From Nomia melanderi (Eukaryota; Arthropoda; Insecta; Hymenoptera; Halictidae), in assembly GCF_051020985.1 (NCBI RefSeq), contig NC_135007.1:3531001-3595000 (forward strand): DNA of 64,000 bases, written 5' to 3'. The notes under the pieces were generated by a model. The model saw nothing but the letters and a program-made list of their open reading frames with translations, was not told where the DNA came from and searched no databases. Both the position numbers and the translations under genes were made by a program. Shown here in pieces: positions 1-11,776 of the stretch (positions are counted from its first letter, which is position 1; the number at the start of each line of letters is the position of its first letter).

Positions 1-226
1 GATCCTGTTTTTTGACAAATTACATTCTCGATACATCTAAAAAATACGGACTTCAATATCGTTAAAAGTATCTAATAAATACGCTTAATAATTTACATAT
101 ATTATCAACAACATGTAATATCGCCAACTCAAAAAATTTCTCTTATGATCAGATTCCAACAATCCACATCTGTCTCACCTCAATAATCAATTATAGTCAA
201 TTTACTGCCACATAGATCAACTCTGA
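1..226. other. AT-rich non-coding stretch
   Basis: AT-rich sequence without an open frame of note and without recognisable repeats. It borders the first TTAA-flanked element. I see nothing further in it. Confidence 0.6.
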
Positions 227-473
227 TTAATACTTTGACTGTCAAGTAAACACTCATCAAAATTCTTATATAGTCGAAACAGTTTTCTGAATAAAGCAAA
301 AAGTAAAAGGTCAACATTCTTCGTAACGATTGCTCTACTATCTTTCTTATATTTCATACATACAACAAAATTCGGTACGTTCGACTCGACGCGTTGTTAC
401 GAAAATAAATTTTTAATGTTATGTAAAAAATGGTGTCATGCAAATGCGAGTGACGCGGCAGTCAAAGTGTTAA
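227..473. mobile_element. TTAA-flanked miniature inverted-repeat element, piggyBac-like (247 bp)
   Basis: Both ends are TTAA. Reading inward from the left gives TTAATACTTTGACTGTC; reading the minus strand inward from the right gives TTAACACTTTGACTGCC, so 15 of 17 bases agree. Similarity fades further in. The interior is AT-rich and non-coding. TTAA target sites and short terminal inverted repeats are the hallmark of the piggyBac superfamily, and short elements of this build are moved by a transposase encoded elsewhere. The class is inferred from the TTAA ends only, because no transposase is present. It is one of several such elements in this window, all in AT-rich DNA. Confidence 0.6.
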
Positions 474-1329
474 TCATTACACTACGTGAAAATAGTAGAA
501 TGCATCTCTAGAACATATTGCATCCAGGATGCATTTTGTCATTGCAGATAACAAAGACATTCCGTCGGTTGATCGAAGGTTCGACTTCCTCGCTAATTAA
601 TAGAATGCAGATTTATCAGCGAGCGTTAAAGCCGCGCGAGACATCTACCGAAATCACGTGAACGAACACCGCTTTAAGCCGCTTACGACCACTTGTACAA
701 CGACGAAAACGACTTTTCGAGATAAGTTGTGGATCTCTAATCTCCTACCTTTGGTCGCTTCTCTTTCACTCGCTTCGCACGGACGCCTGCGCGTTCTCTC
801 ATCTCCCCCTTTTCTCTCGTTAGATCACAAGCCACGGATTAAGACTCCTTGCCAACGAGCGTCCGTCGAATATTTGAACGAGAATGTCGCGGCGCGTTCT
901 CGATCGAGTCGACTTTTCTGGCGCAGTTAAAAGCGCGATTCAGTTCAAGGCAATCCGTCAGAGAAACGTAACCTTTTCATATTTTATTCGCGACACCGGT
1001 ATTTTCATTGAGAGAAATGAGTCGTTCACAAGTCAAAGTGATTAACTCTATCTTTTGGATGTTTTCAAATTTTAATCCTAAAGCACTGCATTCATTCTTT
1101 ATGCTCATTACTGAGTTAGTGACTTTTGAGACGAGTTAATCACATTGGCAGATGAGGGGCTTTAAGATAACACTGCTATGCATAAATATTTGGACGCATT
1201 TGCATTGCTAGATATGTGTGAAAGTGAAGTGATTTTTCACATAAAATATTGTAACAGAGTTTTAATAATTATAAAAATACCTTCTAATTACGTACAATAG
1301 TATTGTGTTACAATGAAAATGTTAACACT
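474..1329. other. Non-coding, moderately GC-rich core in AT-rich flanks
   Basis: The part around 540-960 is richer in CpG and contains a 90-codon frame (658-930, GTG start) whose translation is rich in Ser, Thr, Arg and Leu and has no recognisable domain. I treat that frame as chance. The rest is AT-rich. No repeat or RNA gene is seen. Confidence 0.5.
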
Positions 1330-1486
1330 TTAATGAGATTACATCAAGTACTCAAATACTTACGCAAGATACTGTATGTATATAAATCATTATGTGAATA
1401 CTACATAAAATTATTTAAATGAACAGTATCATCACACTTTGTACGTGTATTTTGCTGTATGTCGTCACTTGATGTTACATCATTAA
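1330..1486. mobile_element. TTAA-flanked short inverted-repeat element (157 bp)
   Basis: The left end reads TTAATGAGATTACATCAAGT. The right end, read on the minus strand, gives TTAATGATGTAACATCAAGT, so 17 of 20 bases agree. The interior is AT-rich, has no open frame and is too short to code for anything. The TTAA ends suggest piggyBac-type target choice, but a TA-target family such as mariner cannot be excluded because TTA is itself part of the repeat. It lies 15 bp from a foldback structure at 1501-1625. Confidence 0.5.
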
Positions 1487-1500
1487 TAATATTGAAAAGT

Positions 1501-1625
1501 TTAAGAGCACTATAGTTTAGTTGAATAGCTGTAACTAATATGGTTAGGGGGCACTGATGACCCTCGTGGCGCCATTAAAGGCCGAGTGCCGGCCATCAGT
1601 AACCCCATGGCATTCAACGCGTTAA
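1501..1625. mobile_element. Small foldback element ending in TTAA
   Basis: A GC-rich island in AT-rich DNA. It contains an imperfect hairpin: GGGCACTGATGACC at 1549-1562 faces GGCCATCAGTAACCCC further on, around a central GTGGCGCCATTAAAGGCC stretch. The right edge read on the minus strand begins TTAACGCGTTGAATGCC, and the left arm contains TTGAATAGC at 1521-1529, so the inverted similarity reaches the edges with gaps. TTAA occurs at 1501-1504 and 1622-1625. I infer a miniature or foldback transposon. A structured RNA-coding segment is a less likely alternative. Confidence 0.4.
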
Positions 1626-2310
1626 ATAACGGTAATCGGTGCTGCATACTAATGCACTCAGATTTCCGAATTTCCTCTGTTTAGACTTGATTACAGATTC
1701 AAAACTCTTTATACTATAATTTACTGTGCCTAATATTGCATACCTTTAATGTTATTTAAACATTTAATTAATTTTTAACAACTTTTCTAGTTGTCGTAAT
1801 TGTTTTGTAAAGAATTGGATGAATGTACCTTTCAAAAATTTTGTTTCTAAAATGGCAAATTATATGTTGTTATCAAAATATACTGAAGACATCTGTTCGT
1901 GCACGCTGTCCAGGCAGTAAAAGTGGACGTGGCGTAGCACTTTCACACGCCGAATTAATCTTGTGTGAAATAGATGTGATGAAAAAAGGCTCCTCCTTTT
2001 TTCGTTCGAAAGTGGACTGTATTTGTTTAATGTTGAATGAAAGGAATGAACTTGTTATGTATGTCCGTCTGTCTTGGCTGTCAATGTCTCTCTATATATA
2101 TAAAAATACTGAGATAAGGCGGTGTCCTTAGTGACAAATCAGAAGGCTAAAACGCTCGGGGTGTTGCTAGTTATAGTCTTTTAACCTACGCCCACATTAC
2201 TAGTGGTGGAGGTAGGGGGTACGTTGTCCCTTCTGACCTGCAAAGGTACCGGTGACTGTGCGCTCGGGCTTTAGGTCGTTGAGCTGCCGTTTTTTTTATG
2301 ATATGTATCT
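1626..2310. other. Possible mobile-element remnant, class unknown
   Basis: Within AT-rich surroundings, 1890-2020 and 2108-2290 have distinct, richer composition. The segment holds the self-complementary run AAAAAAGGCTCCTCCTTTTTT at 1981-2001, a TCTCTCTATATATATAAAAA stretch near 2087, and a GC-rich tail around 2160-2285 followed by eight T. A TC start before a TATATA run and a GC-rich 3' part recall Helitron-type elements, but I cannot find the expected hairpin and CTRR end, so the class stays open. The frame at 1823-2131 has no recognisable domain. Confidence 0.25.
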
Positions 2311-2960
2311 TAACCAAATAAACCGTGCCGGAACAACATCAATAGTTAAAATAGAATTGAAGATACTCAAAACAGTTATTAACGAACACCTTTTACGTTT
2401 TTATTAAATGTATGATAAAATACTGTAAAATAGTAGTACATCTCTCCTATTTAAGCGTTATAAAAAATTATTACGTATCGTGTCAAAAAATTGGAAACAC
2501 TTTTAATAAATGATGGTGGAGTTTATTATTTCCTCAACGTCCCAGAATTGAATACATTTTTAAATCGTTGTTCAATCTTTATATTCTCCATTCTATCAAG
2601 AATTATATACTATTATTATTTATACCTACTAAATTTTATATTATTATTGAATTTAGTTTTATCATTAGATAATAGAACTTTTTTCCATGTTCAACAAGTG
2701 AATAATCATTTTAGTAGACAATTATGTCCATAAATTGAATACATTTATCAAGAGTCATGTGCACTTGCGCGCCACCTACAATGTCTTATCTCCTAGAGCA
2801 AATATGATCTCCATAATTTGCAAAATTACAAAAAATGCATAAAATCAATGTAAAAGTGCACTTCTAACCACACGAGAATTATTAAAATACAAAAAATTGT
2901 TACACAATAAACAATGCAAATAATCCGTTCAATACTCACAAGCAGTATGTAACGACAGTG
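2311..2960. other. AT-rich non-coding stretch
   Basis: AT-rich. The only repetition noticed is GAATTGAATACATTT near 2546 and AATTGAATACATTT near 2734, about 190 bp apart, which may be chance. I see no gene. Confidence 0.5.
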
Positions 2961-4110
2961 ATCATTCAGCGACTTCGCGCGACAAGTAGTATTTACCGGC
3001 GCGCGTCTCGCGAAAGGGGGAAGGTGAAAGAAAATCATTTAGTCAACGGTATCGGACAAGTAGCGACACTTATCGTGTTTTAATGATGTGTCCGCGGATA
3101 CAAAAGCGCGGGTGCCGGAGCATATGTTGCGCCGTGAAATAGAGGAGAATGAACCAACGGAAATGGAGAGCGTGGTTTCATTTCCAACCGTGGAAAAAAC
3201 TCCAGCCGTTAAGTAATTAATTTCGCGGTGCCTGCGAGTCTCGTTAAAAATTTGAACAACCAGCCGACCATCGATCGCCAGCACCACGATACGCGAGTGA
3301 ATTACAGAATTTTATTTTCAACCCCGGCTACACACTCTCTCTCGCTCTCTCCTTCTCTTCTCTCATATAATTCTAGCCCCCGGGAGAAGTGTTCGAGTAG
3401 CGTGGGCGCATTGCACAATGAAACTCGGTTTTCCTTCTTCCCCGATGGAACTTACACGCGTATAAATATACACATAGAACCAGTCTATGAAAAATCGCGA
3501 CATTTTGTTAAAATACCACCTGTACCCGCTAACTGTAATCGCTCTCAGCGCGCCGCATCGGTGGTTTACGAGTAACATCTGCGGTTCGTCGATCACGCGT
3601 ACACGACCGCTCTCGAATCCAGACCCGGCCGTACGATAATAATCGAACCAATTTGCGCGGCATCGCGTTATCGAGATCGTTAAACGAGCCGAGAGCGCCC
3701 GACAACGAGCGCGTGAGTACATATCGCGGGACATAGTTCCGAAGTCGGAGACCGTCAGCGTTGGCGCCGGGCGCCGGGAATGCATCTCGTCACGGAATAT
3801 GGGACGTCTGGGAAATGAATTCGCCGTTTGCCCGTTGGGTATGGTATTCCGTTAAGTCCTCTACGTGGCTCGAATGCACCGGCGAAACAGAAGTTGCGGA
3901 GTACTTGTGCTTTGTCGAGGAGCGCGCAATACATTTTATGACTCTATCACGGCCGCGACGTTAGCCGAGTCTTGGAATAACGAGTTGTACCGGACGCGAA
4001 TACATTGTTTTAGGTTCCCGACTTCTCTAGGATTTGTAGTTAGAGAAAAGAGAAGAAAGGAAAGACTAATTATTGAAACTGTAGATTCAATACACTTACG
4101 ATAAATACGA
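2961..4110. other. CpG-rich non-coding block with a CT microsatellite
   Basis: The shift to GC- and CpG-rich DNA is abrupt. Open frames on both strands (3228-3575 plus, 3363-3785 minus) overlap each other, have no recognisable domain, and are expected from composition. A pyrimidine tract of CT repeats lies at about 3333-3364. No promoter or splice structure can be assigned with confidence. Confidence 0.5.
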
Positions 4111-5000
4111 CTGAGGGATAAAGAAGGAAAGTTTTCACAAGAATTTAGTAGTGTTCCTTTATTTTCAATTTATTGGAATTCGTAGAGAAGGTGGCACTAA
4201 GTGCTAAAATCTGTTTCTATTTAATTATTGTTTTTTCCAAATTTGTTTGCATAAAGATTAAGAGTTTATCAATTATCGTGTCATTATATGGTTAATGACA
4301 TAAAAAGGATGCAATCAAAGATGTGTCGACGTTGTTGATACTTTACAATTAGAGATAATGATAAGCATAATAAAATACAAGCTTGTGATATAAGTAAATT
4401 GATATGGTAATTTATTAATTTATCAGTATGACAAGGTTACATTTTATTATGTGAAGATCCTCACAAGAAAGGGACGGATTGGATTTAATCCTTAATGATT
4501 CTGTATCAATTTGATCTCGACATTTAATGTTATTAAATAAAATGATAACATATTTTAGAAATATATGAAATATTTATTTCTAGTCTTACAACTGCGTCAA
4601 TGTATAATATAAACACAGTCTCAATATTTCATAAGTATTCTAAACGTATTGTTCAATTTAGATATTGACAATGTAATTAAACGACATGGCCTTTAATTTT
4701 AAAATAAAAAGCTCGGAATATTTTTGAAATATTAGGTACCATAGTAGGTACTATATTTCAATTATATTATCTGAAAATTTTATTTCAAAATTGTACTCCA
4801 AACTTTAAATACACATATTTTTCTATTAAATTAAAATTTATAACAGACTACGCCAAAGGCTACCTTTCTCAGACCTTTCTCATACACCGCAATTACTTCA
4901 TAATCTTTTTGAATTATCAATCTCTAAAAATACGTAAAAAAGAACTAATTTTATACAACTATTCATATCTCTTAAGACAATAACATAGAGATGACGCTGA
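4111..5000. other. AT-rich non-coding stretch
   Basis: AT-rich, with stop codons in every frame and no clear terminal inverted repeats. A short self-complementary segment GTCATTATATGGTTAATGAC lies near 4280. Confidence 0.5.
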
Positions 5001-7160
5001 AGAGGCCCGGAAATTCAACTATCGACAAAATCTAACCTGCGGTCGAAGCAGATTGGCCGAAGAGATGAGCAAAGTGATAGCTAGTCTCGTGCTTCGAGAA
5101 GTTTAATCAGACATGGCCGAACTTCGTCTGTTTTATCGGTGTGGAAGATTTAATGAAACCGACTCTCGTTGCCAGATAGAACCAGAAATCAGTGCAAAAT
5201 TCCTTAAACCGCGAGATAAAGTCGCATGTGCGTTCTCAAAGAATTCGTTCACGGGTCCATCCGAAAATGATGAACCTCATCGTCTGTCTTTAATTCACGC
5301 CTCGGAAGTTTTGAACATCAATTCCCAACCCCGACAATCTAATAAGTATGACCTAACGCAGCAACTATCGGGGCGTCTAATGTAATTGAACCGGACACAG
5401 AATTACTGGCTATTCCTGAAGTAGAAACTCCGTGGCGATACACTCTATACAACCGGGGAACATTTTGGAATTGGTCGGTAGAACGCGGAGTGACCGGCAC
5501 GCCACGGTAAACTTTGATCAGTCGAGACCAAACTCGGCGCGCTCCTAATCCCACTTACTTAATGGCGTCTGTCCCCTTACATTCGACGCGAGACGGAACT
5601 TGCAGCTACGAGTATTTGAACCCTATATCATCTGGCAAAACGTTGCGATGGAAACCGAAGCCGTGTCCCGTGGTTGCAGCTCGTGTCGGCCACCCTCCGA
5701 CTATCAAAACTCCGCGTATTTCGCAACAGAGGGCCACTGAACGCAGAACAGCGGTTCCAGCTGCCTTTTTGTCAGCATGCGTGCACGCTGGAATCGACGT
5801 CCGTTTGCCGATACTTTTCCATCGAACGTGGAAGCTGCTGCGGGAAATATCGGTGACATAATTTACTTACTTCTGTTGATTATTGTTGGCGGTGGGCATG
5901 GGGGTCGGCACCCGTGGCGGCGGAACCGGTATCGCTTTTCTTCTTCCTCCACCTGTTTGATGTATGGTCGGGGTAACGCGTCCGGTCGGCGCTATCCGGC
6001 CGGCCGTTCGGGATCTTTCTGTCCGTACGTCCATGTCTGCTCTGTTTCTGAAAATAATACAAAATGTCCTGTTGTCAGGTAGTCGGCAGATAAAACTCGC
6101 CGAGAGTTTCTTTCTCTACTTTCGTTTTGCGACTGATTCTCCCCCGGCTAGGCTGAGCGCACGCGGCCGCGCGACAGAAGGACGCGCGGACGGGTCTAGA
6201 AATTGCGGCGAGGAGACGAGTCGGCGTAAAAGGTAGTCGACAAAAAAAACGAAATTATTACGAGACGCATTAGTAACCGGGACATAAAAGTGCCATTTTC
6301 TCTTGTGACTCGCAAGGCCAGGCAGACATCACAGGGATTGCGGTGAACTTCGAAAGAGCGATCCCGAAAGTCGTGTGCAGTACGCGCGCCGCACCGTTGG
6401 GGGTAGAGGGGACGATGGTTGGAAAGAGGAGGGAAAAATCGCTGCGAGACGAAACCTGGAATAATCCCGCCCCGTAGCTGTTTTCCCGGCTACTTTGTTT
6501 ACGCGGCCGCTTTGTAAAACGGCATTCGATCGTTAAACCTTTTCATTATTTCCCGGGTAACTATCGGCGATAATTGCGCGCTGGAAACAAGCCGGCGTAT
6601 GCTCTATTTAACCGGGCCGCTGAAACGCTACTTTTGTAATCGTCGCTTTGTTTCGGAACGTATCGTTAATTCCGCGGCCCGTTTCGTCGACTTCCGTTCG
6701 CGAGGCCCGCGCGTGCGACAATGCGCGCCCGCCAGCTCGCCTTGTCCAATTATTTCCGACGAGCAAACGAACGTGAAAACGGCCGCGCTAAGCGGAACGC
6801 GATGGTCGCGAACGTGCGTTCCTAATTAAACGCATGACCCCGCTAATTTGCTACAATAAAAACGATAGAATCCAGAGTACGCGGGCCGGTGTTCGACCGC
6901 CGCGTCGACCGAGACGACGCGACGGGCTTTCTACGCGTGCGTGAAACCCGCGCTTGCAAATCATATATACCTAGCGCTCGCATAACGGAATTTCAATTAA
7001 TGATACGCGCACGTCAGATCGCCGCGAGCCGTTTCAATGGCTGCTTTCAGAGCTGGCTGCCGCACGAATGTAACGCCCAACCTTGTATTCTGTATTTCAT
7101 TTCTCTTTCTCGAATTCCGGCAACGTTCCCTGTCTACGTGTCGTTGGACCCAGTTTAAAA
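5001..7160. other. CpG-rich non-coding block
   Basis: GC- and CpG-rich throughout, with several overlapping open frames of 60-115 codons on both strands (5113-5385, 5514-5861, 5777-6082, 5964-6236, 6599-6829). None resembles a known protein family, and adjacent frames are equally open, so I read them as compositional. G runs near 6400-6430 do not make a four-run G-quadruplex motif. It could hold regulatory sequence or a non-coding exon. Confidence 0.5.
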
Positions 7161-8220
7161 TTTTGAGTTTGTAGCATTGATAGTATTGCTGAAATTTCAA
7201 TAAAAATTTTAATTGACGAATGCCAGTTTTCTGCAAAATTTTGTGGAATATGTTCACTATTTTCATTTTGGCAGAACTCTATGTCCGACGGATATTCAAA
7301 AAATGTAATTGGAGAACTGGTCAACGGATTTTTTAGTAATTATGAGTGACTACAGTTCTGGTTTAGATTGATTCTGGGAGTTCTACGGAAGTATTATTAT
7401 GTTGGTTCTGTGCCGAGTCTAAAAATATGTCGGCTTCACATTTGTTCGGTGCCAGTATCAAATTAATGACTTATCTATTACACTTATCTATTATACATTT
7501 GTTAATTAATTTCGAATAATGTCATCGTTTGTCACCTGTTATAATTTTATTATAATTAAAACCAATAATTAATACATAATTAATCACATTAATTACATTC
7601 AGATTCGAACAATGTGAGGACGAAATAAATTTCATTTTTTTAAATAATTATAAATCGAAAGAAATTGGCTTTTCCAATATATTTTAAAGAGGCGATAGGA
7701 AAATTTTATGCGAAATAAAATTCAACTTTTATCTTAATTGGTTTAAGAAAATTGAAATCTATATTGAATTTAATTAAAATTTCCATTGTATGATTTTCTG
7801 AAAGTTTCTCTGCACTACGAATATACGAAATTCTGCAGTCTATTCCTATCTGAAGTAGAATAGTTATTTTCAGAGCTGTTCCAAACACTAATAACAATCC
7901 CAGAATAGCTTGTAGCAAGTACTTACACTTTTCATTGTTATGGTACAGAACTTTTATTATTTTTCATTTACTTCTAAATAATAAATAAATCGAATTTATT
8001 TATTAATTGTCGAAGGACACTGTATTAAATAATAATAATACAGACAAGATGACATGGTGGGTACAAAGTATGTATTCCTGAATAGTGCAAGGATTAAATG
8101 GAGATTACAAAATAGAAGCTTTTGGACACATTACAACATAGTGACAAAGCAAATGCGAAACATAATTAGGAGTGCAACAAATTCCTCCCGTTGTGATTTA
8201 AGTACACTCATTACTTAAAT
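7161..8220. other. AT-rich stretch with a 13-bp tandem repeat
   Basis: AT-rich. ACTTATCTATTA occurs twice in tandem at 7469-7493. A 54-codon frame at 8054-8218 (plus) is too short to identify. Its basic, aromatic-spaced residues faintly recall the region before a LINE reverse transcriptase, but no motif confirms it. Confidence 0.4.
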
Positions 8221-8660
8221 CCTTTCCCTGCCAACATCTGTTTAATCCGTACGTTCGTTTCAGCAGTACTTGTGAAGCTCCTGGGTCGTGAACCGAAATC
8301 ACGAAGCTTCAAAAGATCCTTGAGAGGAGAAGACGAGCAAGAACGGGGTTAACCTCGCGCGTTGCGCACTTTCGGAACCCCTCCGGTGCAAAAAAGTCGT
8401 GCATGTGTTTGACGAAACACTGCGTATCGCAAGCGGGCCGGGTGGCTGGGTGAAGACGGCTCGGAAAGGGCAACTCCTTCAGGAAGCAAGCGGCGTGACG
8501 GATACTTGTACCCTCTCATGGGATCCATTCTTCGAAATTCATCGGTTTCGCGATCCCGTCGCTCTACCGGAAGAAATGCGAGGTTCCTGAAAGTTTGGCG
8601 GAGAGTTCCCAGAGCAATGTGTAAAGTTTAAAAGGTAGAAGACAACGGGGCAGTCGCTCA
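8221..8660. other. Small CpG-rich island with a 63-codon open frame
   Basis: A GC-rich island about 400 bp long between AT-rich flanks. The frame 8399-8590 is open upstream to a stop near 8318, which gives about 270 nt free of stops. The translation has no domain I recognise. Neither a good upstream splice acceptor nor a start context decides the matter. It may be a non-coding conserved island or a short exon; the sequence alone cannot separate these. Confidence 0.3.
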
Positions 8661-10200
8661 AGCTTCATAAAAATTTAGATAAATTTAGAAGAAAAACAGT
8701 CGAACAAGACCAAAAATGGAACCCATGTTTCCAAGTTTGTGATACCGTTTTAGCTACTCGAAATGTCGATTTTTCTCCATTGCTTATATAAAGAACGTTT
8801 AATATTATAATAACATCGTTATATGCTCAAATAATAATAAACGTAAAACGATCTATAAAAAGAAAAGTTCATTGACGTTCCAAATTCATTTATTTCAAGA
8901 TTAAAACTTTTAAATTATATATTAAATATCTCAATAAAAAAGGAACAAATCATCACTGGCACAATAGATTACGAATTTTTGAATATTTGTAATTCAAAGC
9001 TTTTCAGTAAAAATAAAACAAAATAATAATAAAACTCGCATACATTGGAAGTATTCGATCAATCATTCTTCGTTTCAAATTAACGGCATTGAGAAGAAAA
9101 GAATTCATGTCGTGTCTCTGAAAATTAAAGTAACTTTATAAGGGGTTAACGTCTGCGTAAGGTTTGAAGTAATGTAGTCATTCGACCACCGTCTCTTTCC
9201 TATTCCAACTGCAATCAAATTAGATAGCGATGGACTTTAAACCGTCGTTATTCGAATTAGTGTCACGGTGATGTAGTTTGCGAGCGAAAGGAAGTTCACT
9301 TCCTGAATGCTCCTCGGAGACCTGAGCAACAGGATACCCAATTCATTAACGACAATTTACGTGCTACATTGTGGAGACGGTAGACTAGTGTCCCGATTTT
9401 TACTTGTTATTTTCTAGACCACCAGAGAAATTAATTTGACACGCAAGTAAATCAATCGAAGAAAAAGTGAACATGCGCGGGTGTATTCAGTACTGGACCT
9501 CTGTTTCCTTTGACTCTGCCAGTGGAATAATCCGAATATCGTCTCCCGATAGTGGCAATTCAACTGTCACGTCACTCGAATCGGGCGATGCCTCTGTCAC
9601 GCTTCAATGAACAGTACCCGTGCGCGTACAATGAGCTCATTAAGCTTGAATTCGATTCAATTATGTAGGCCAATCGATGCGAATTCTCTTCTGACCGTCT
9701 TCGAAGGGGCTGACCAGTTTTCGATGAGGGCCTCTTCATTTTGACAGCTTCAAAAATCGAATTCCCCTCTGCATTTACTATAGTATCATTTTAAAATTAA
9801 AATCTTGAAAGGATTTAGGTGCATTTGACATACTGACAAAGGCTATGTACCCTTGGACATTTAAAATGATAAATTTACCATTTTCGTACAAAAACCGATG
9901 AATTTAGCCATTTTTTTGTCAAAACTTCGACGCGGCGAATATTCTATCAATGGATTCATTTTAAATGATTACATTTGAAGTGTCACATAAGAAGAATTTC
10001 TGAAAATCGTTATTCTTCTTTACTTATTTTCCTCGTTCCTGAAATTCAATTTTATTCTAATTCCCACGAATTTTACTGTGTTATACAATATCCATTCAAT
10101 ACCACAATTAAATGATAAACAAATAAAATAGTAAATCAATAAAATGTTATATTGAAACATAATCAAATTAAACAGCATCGTAAATTCTAATATGAAAGTC
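8661..10200. other. AT-rich stretch with a mixed-composition centre
   Basis: AT-rich at 8661-9130 and 9770-10200, with intermediate composition between. No repeat pair, RNA gene or supported frame is found. AGGGGTTAAC near 9140 recalls the ends of the TTAA elements elsewhere, but no partner end is found. Confidence 0.4.
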
Positions 10201-10931
10201 CGCGACCACTTTGAACCGCAAAGAATCAAAAGAAAGCCATCCAGAATCGCGACAGCCCGGAAACCGTAATACCGTGACCGTAAACCGTTCAGGAATCAAA
10301 AATTCAATCAAACCATAATATCCGCGATAAAACCCAGCCAGAACTGAAAACTATCAGTTTCAATCGACGCGTCCCAAAGACGTCGATGCACCGTGTCCGA
10401 TGGTCGATTTCGTCCGGAGGACAGAAAGTGAACGAGTTGCCGGAAAAGGAACGAGCTAACCCCCGGTTCGAGTGTGTACTCAAGAGAGAACACCGTTTCG
10501 GCCTGAACAGAAACGGGATACCCCGCGAAAGAAGCCTCACAGCGATCTCACCCTTCGCGGCCGGTAGGTCGTTCCGTCTGGGGGTGGGACACAATCGAAG
10601 CGAAGAAAAGGACACGGTTCGCGCAATCTCTCGAGCGTGGTGCAACATTGTTGTCATGGATGCTTTGCTCTCTCACGGAAGAATAGACGGAGAAGCAGGA
10701 TGATGCTGTTGGGTACGATCATTATTTCTCAGGCGTAGAACGCAGCGAGGAGACGGGGACGCTTCGAAGACACAATGCACGTAGGCAAGTTGGTTAAAAT
10801 ATGCAGCCCCCGGCGCAGCGCAGCACGGCACGGTGCGGTGCGGCGTGCGTGGATTCGCGCGTTTTGTGTATCGTCTACGTGTATCAACGAACGCGTTTCC
10901 CGGTGAAGAGAGGAAGCCCGGTGAGAGAGGC

Positions 10932-10946
10932 GGGAGGGAGGGAGGG
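10932..10946 (+). other. G-quadruplex motif
   Basis: GGGAGGGAGGGAGGG: four runs of three G separated by single A residues. This fits the canonical intramolecular G-quadruplex pattern, and one-base loops are the most stable kind. It lies in the purine-rich half of a CpG-rich block, a common setting near transcription starts. Whether it folds in vivo is unknown. Confidence 0.7.
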
Positions 10947-11089
10947 AAAGAGATCGCGGGGCGTGCTCGATGTGTACTCGCAAATAAACGCGAACGCGTG
11001 CACACGGAGCGCGACGTGTACACACAGGTGGAGAGAGGAGGCAGAAGAAGAAGAAGGAAAAAAAGGAACCCTGTCGCTGGTCGCGACGC

Positions 11090-11124
11090 GGCTCGACGGG
11101 GGCTCGAACGGGGGCTCGAACGAG
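11090..11124 (+). repeat. Tandem 12-bp repeat, three copies
   Basis: GGCTCGACGGG is followed directly by GGCTCGAACGGG and GGCTCGAACGAG. The first copy lacks one A and the third has one change. This looks like recent slippage in a GC-rich non-coding block. Confidence 0.8.
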
Positions 11125-11776
11125 GGAGGTCAGAGAAAAAGGAAGAAGGGGAGGAAGCGCGGAAGGGTGGCGAAAACAAACTCCTGCCGCGGCAGTGCGG
11201 AGCACAATGGGGGCATCTGCTTAGCAAATTGCGAAAAATAATCACGTTTGCCTGGGATCCCGCCGTGCGCGCCCCGACTTGGCTCAGCGCGGTACAGGCA
11301 TCTCGAAACTCGTTCTGTATCCCGTGTAACACAATAACACCTACTCGAGGGCCGAGGAACGCGTTCCGGGAGAGGGCCAAGCCGCCTCTTTGAAAGAGAT
11401 AAGGGAAAATACACTTGTGCAGACACGCGACAGGGGAGGGAGAGAAAAATGAAGCAACGTATTTCTGTCGGTGCACCCGTGGAAACAATGTATCGTACAC
11501 TGAGCTACGAAAGTTCGTGCATCCATCGGCCATGACACGCTACACGACCGATCTCCTACCTTGTTCCCATACGGCGTCGCTAGGATGTCCTGCTTATCCT
11601 GTACGTTATTTGTCGCTGAATGTGAAATTGGACAAAATGTAACATAATTATTATACTGCGCAGTTTTATGCATTTATGGGTCATTTGAAAATATAATTGC
11701 GGAGACTGCACGATGGAAAATGTATAAAGTATAGAAGGTATTGCGCTTTTTGTAATATTTCTTTGGAACAAGGATT

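Larger units (their letters stand above)
10201..11640. promoter_or_regulatory. CpG-rich, purine-asymmetric block: candidate promoter or 5' untranslated exon
   Basis: The most CpG-rich and most strand-asymmetric GC block in the window. Between about 10900 and 11180 the plus strand is dominated by GGA, GAA and GAG runs. It contains a G-quadruplex motif at 10932-10946 and three 11-12-bp tandem copies at 11090-11124. Long frames on both strands (minus 10673-11533, 286 codons; plus 10833-11393, 186 codons) overlap the same bases. The minus frame is mostly Ser, Pro, Arg, Leu and Phe with no domain, as expected from reading GA-rich DNA backwards. I infer a regulatory or first-exon region, transcribed left to right if the purine bias reflects transcription. 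No coding sequence follows. Confidence 0.3.

Noticed and set aside
570..600. GGTTCGACTTC, resembling a tRNA B-box
   Set aside because: One key base is wrong and there is no upstream A-box or cloverleaf.
8054..8218. 54-codon frame with a LINE-like look
   Set aside because: The resemblance rests on a few basic and aromatic residues. There is no reverse transcriptase motif in any nearby frame.
10673..11533. 286-codon open frame on the minus strand, the longest in the window
   Set aside because: It lies in GA/CT-biased CpG-rich DNA. The translation is a mix of Ser, Pro, Arg, Leu and Phe without a domain, and the plus strand is open across the same bases. Composition explains it.
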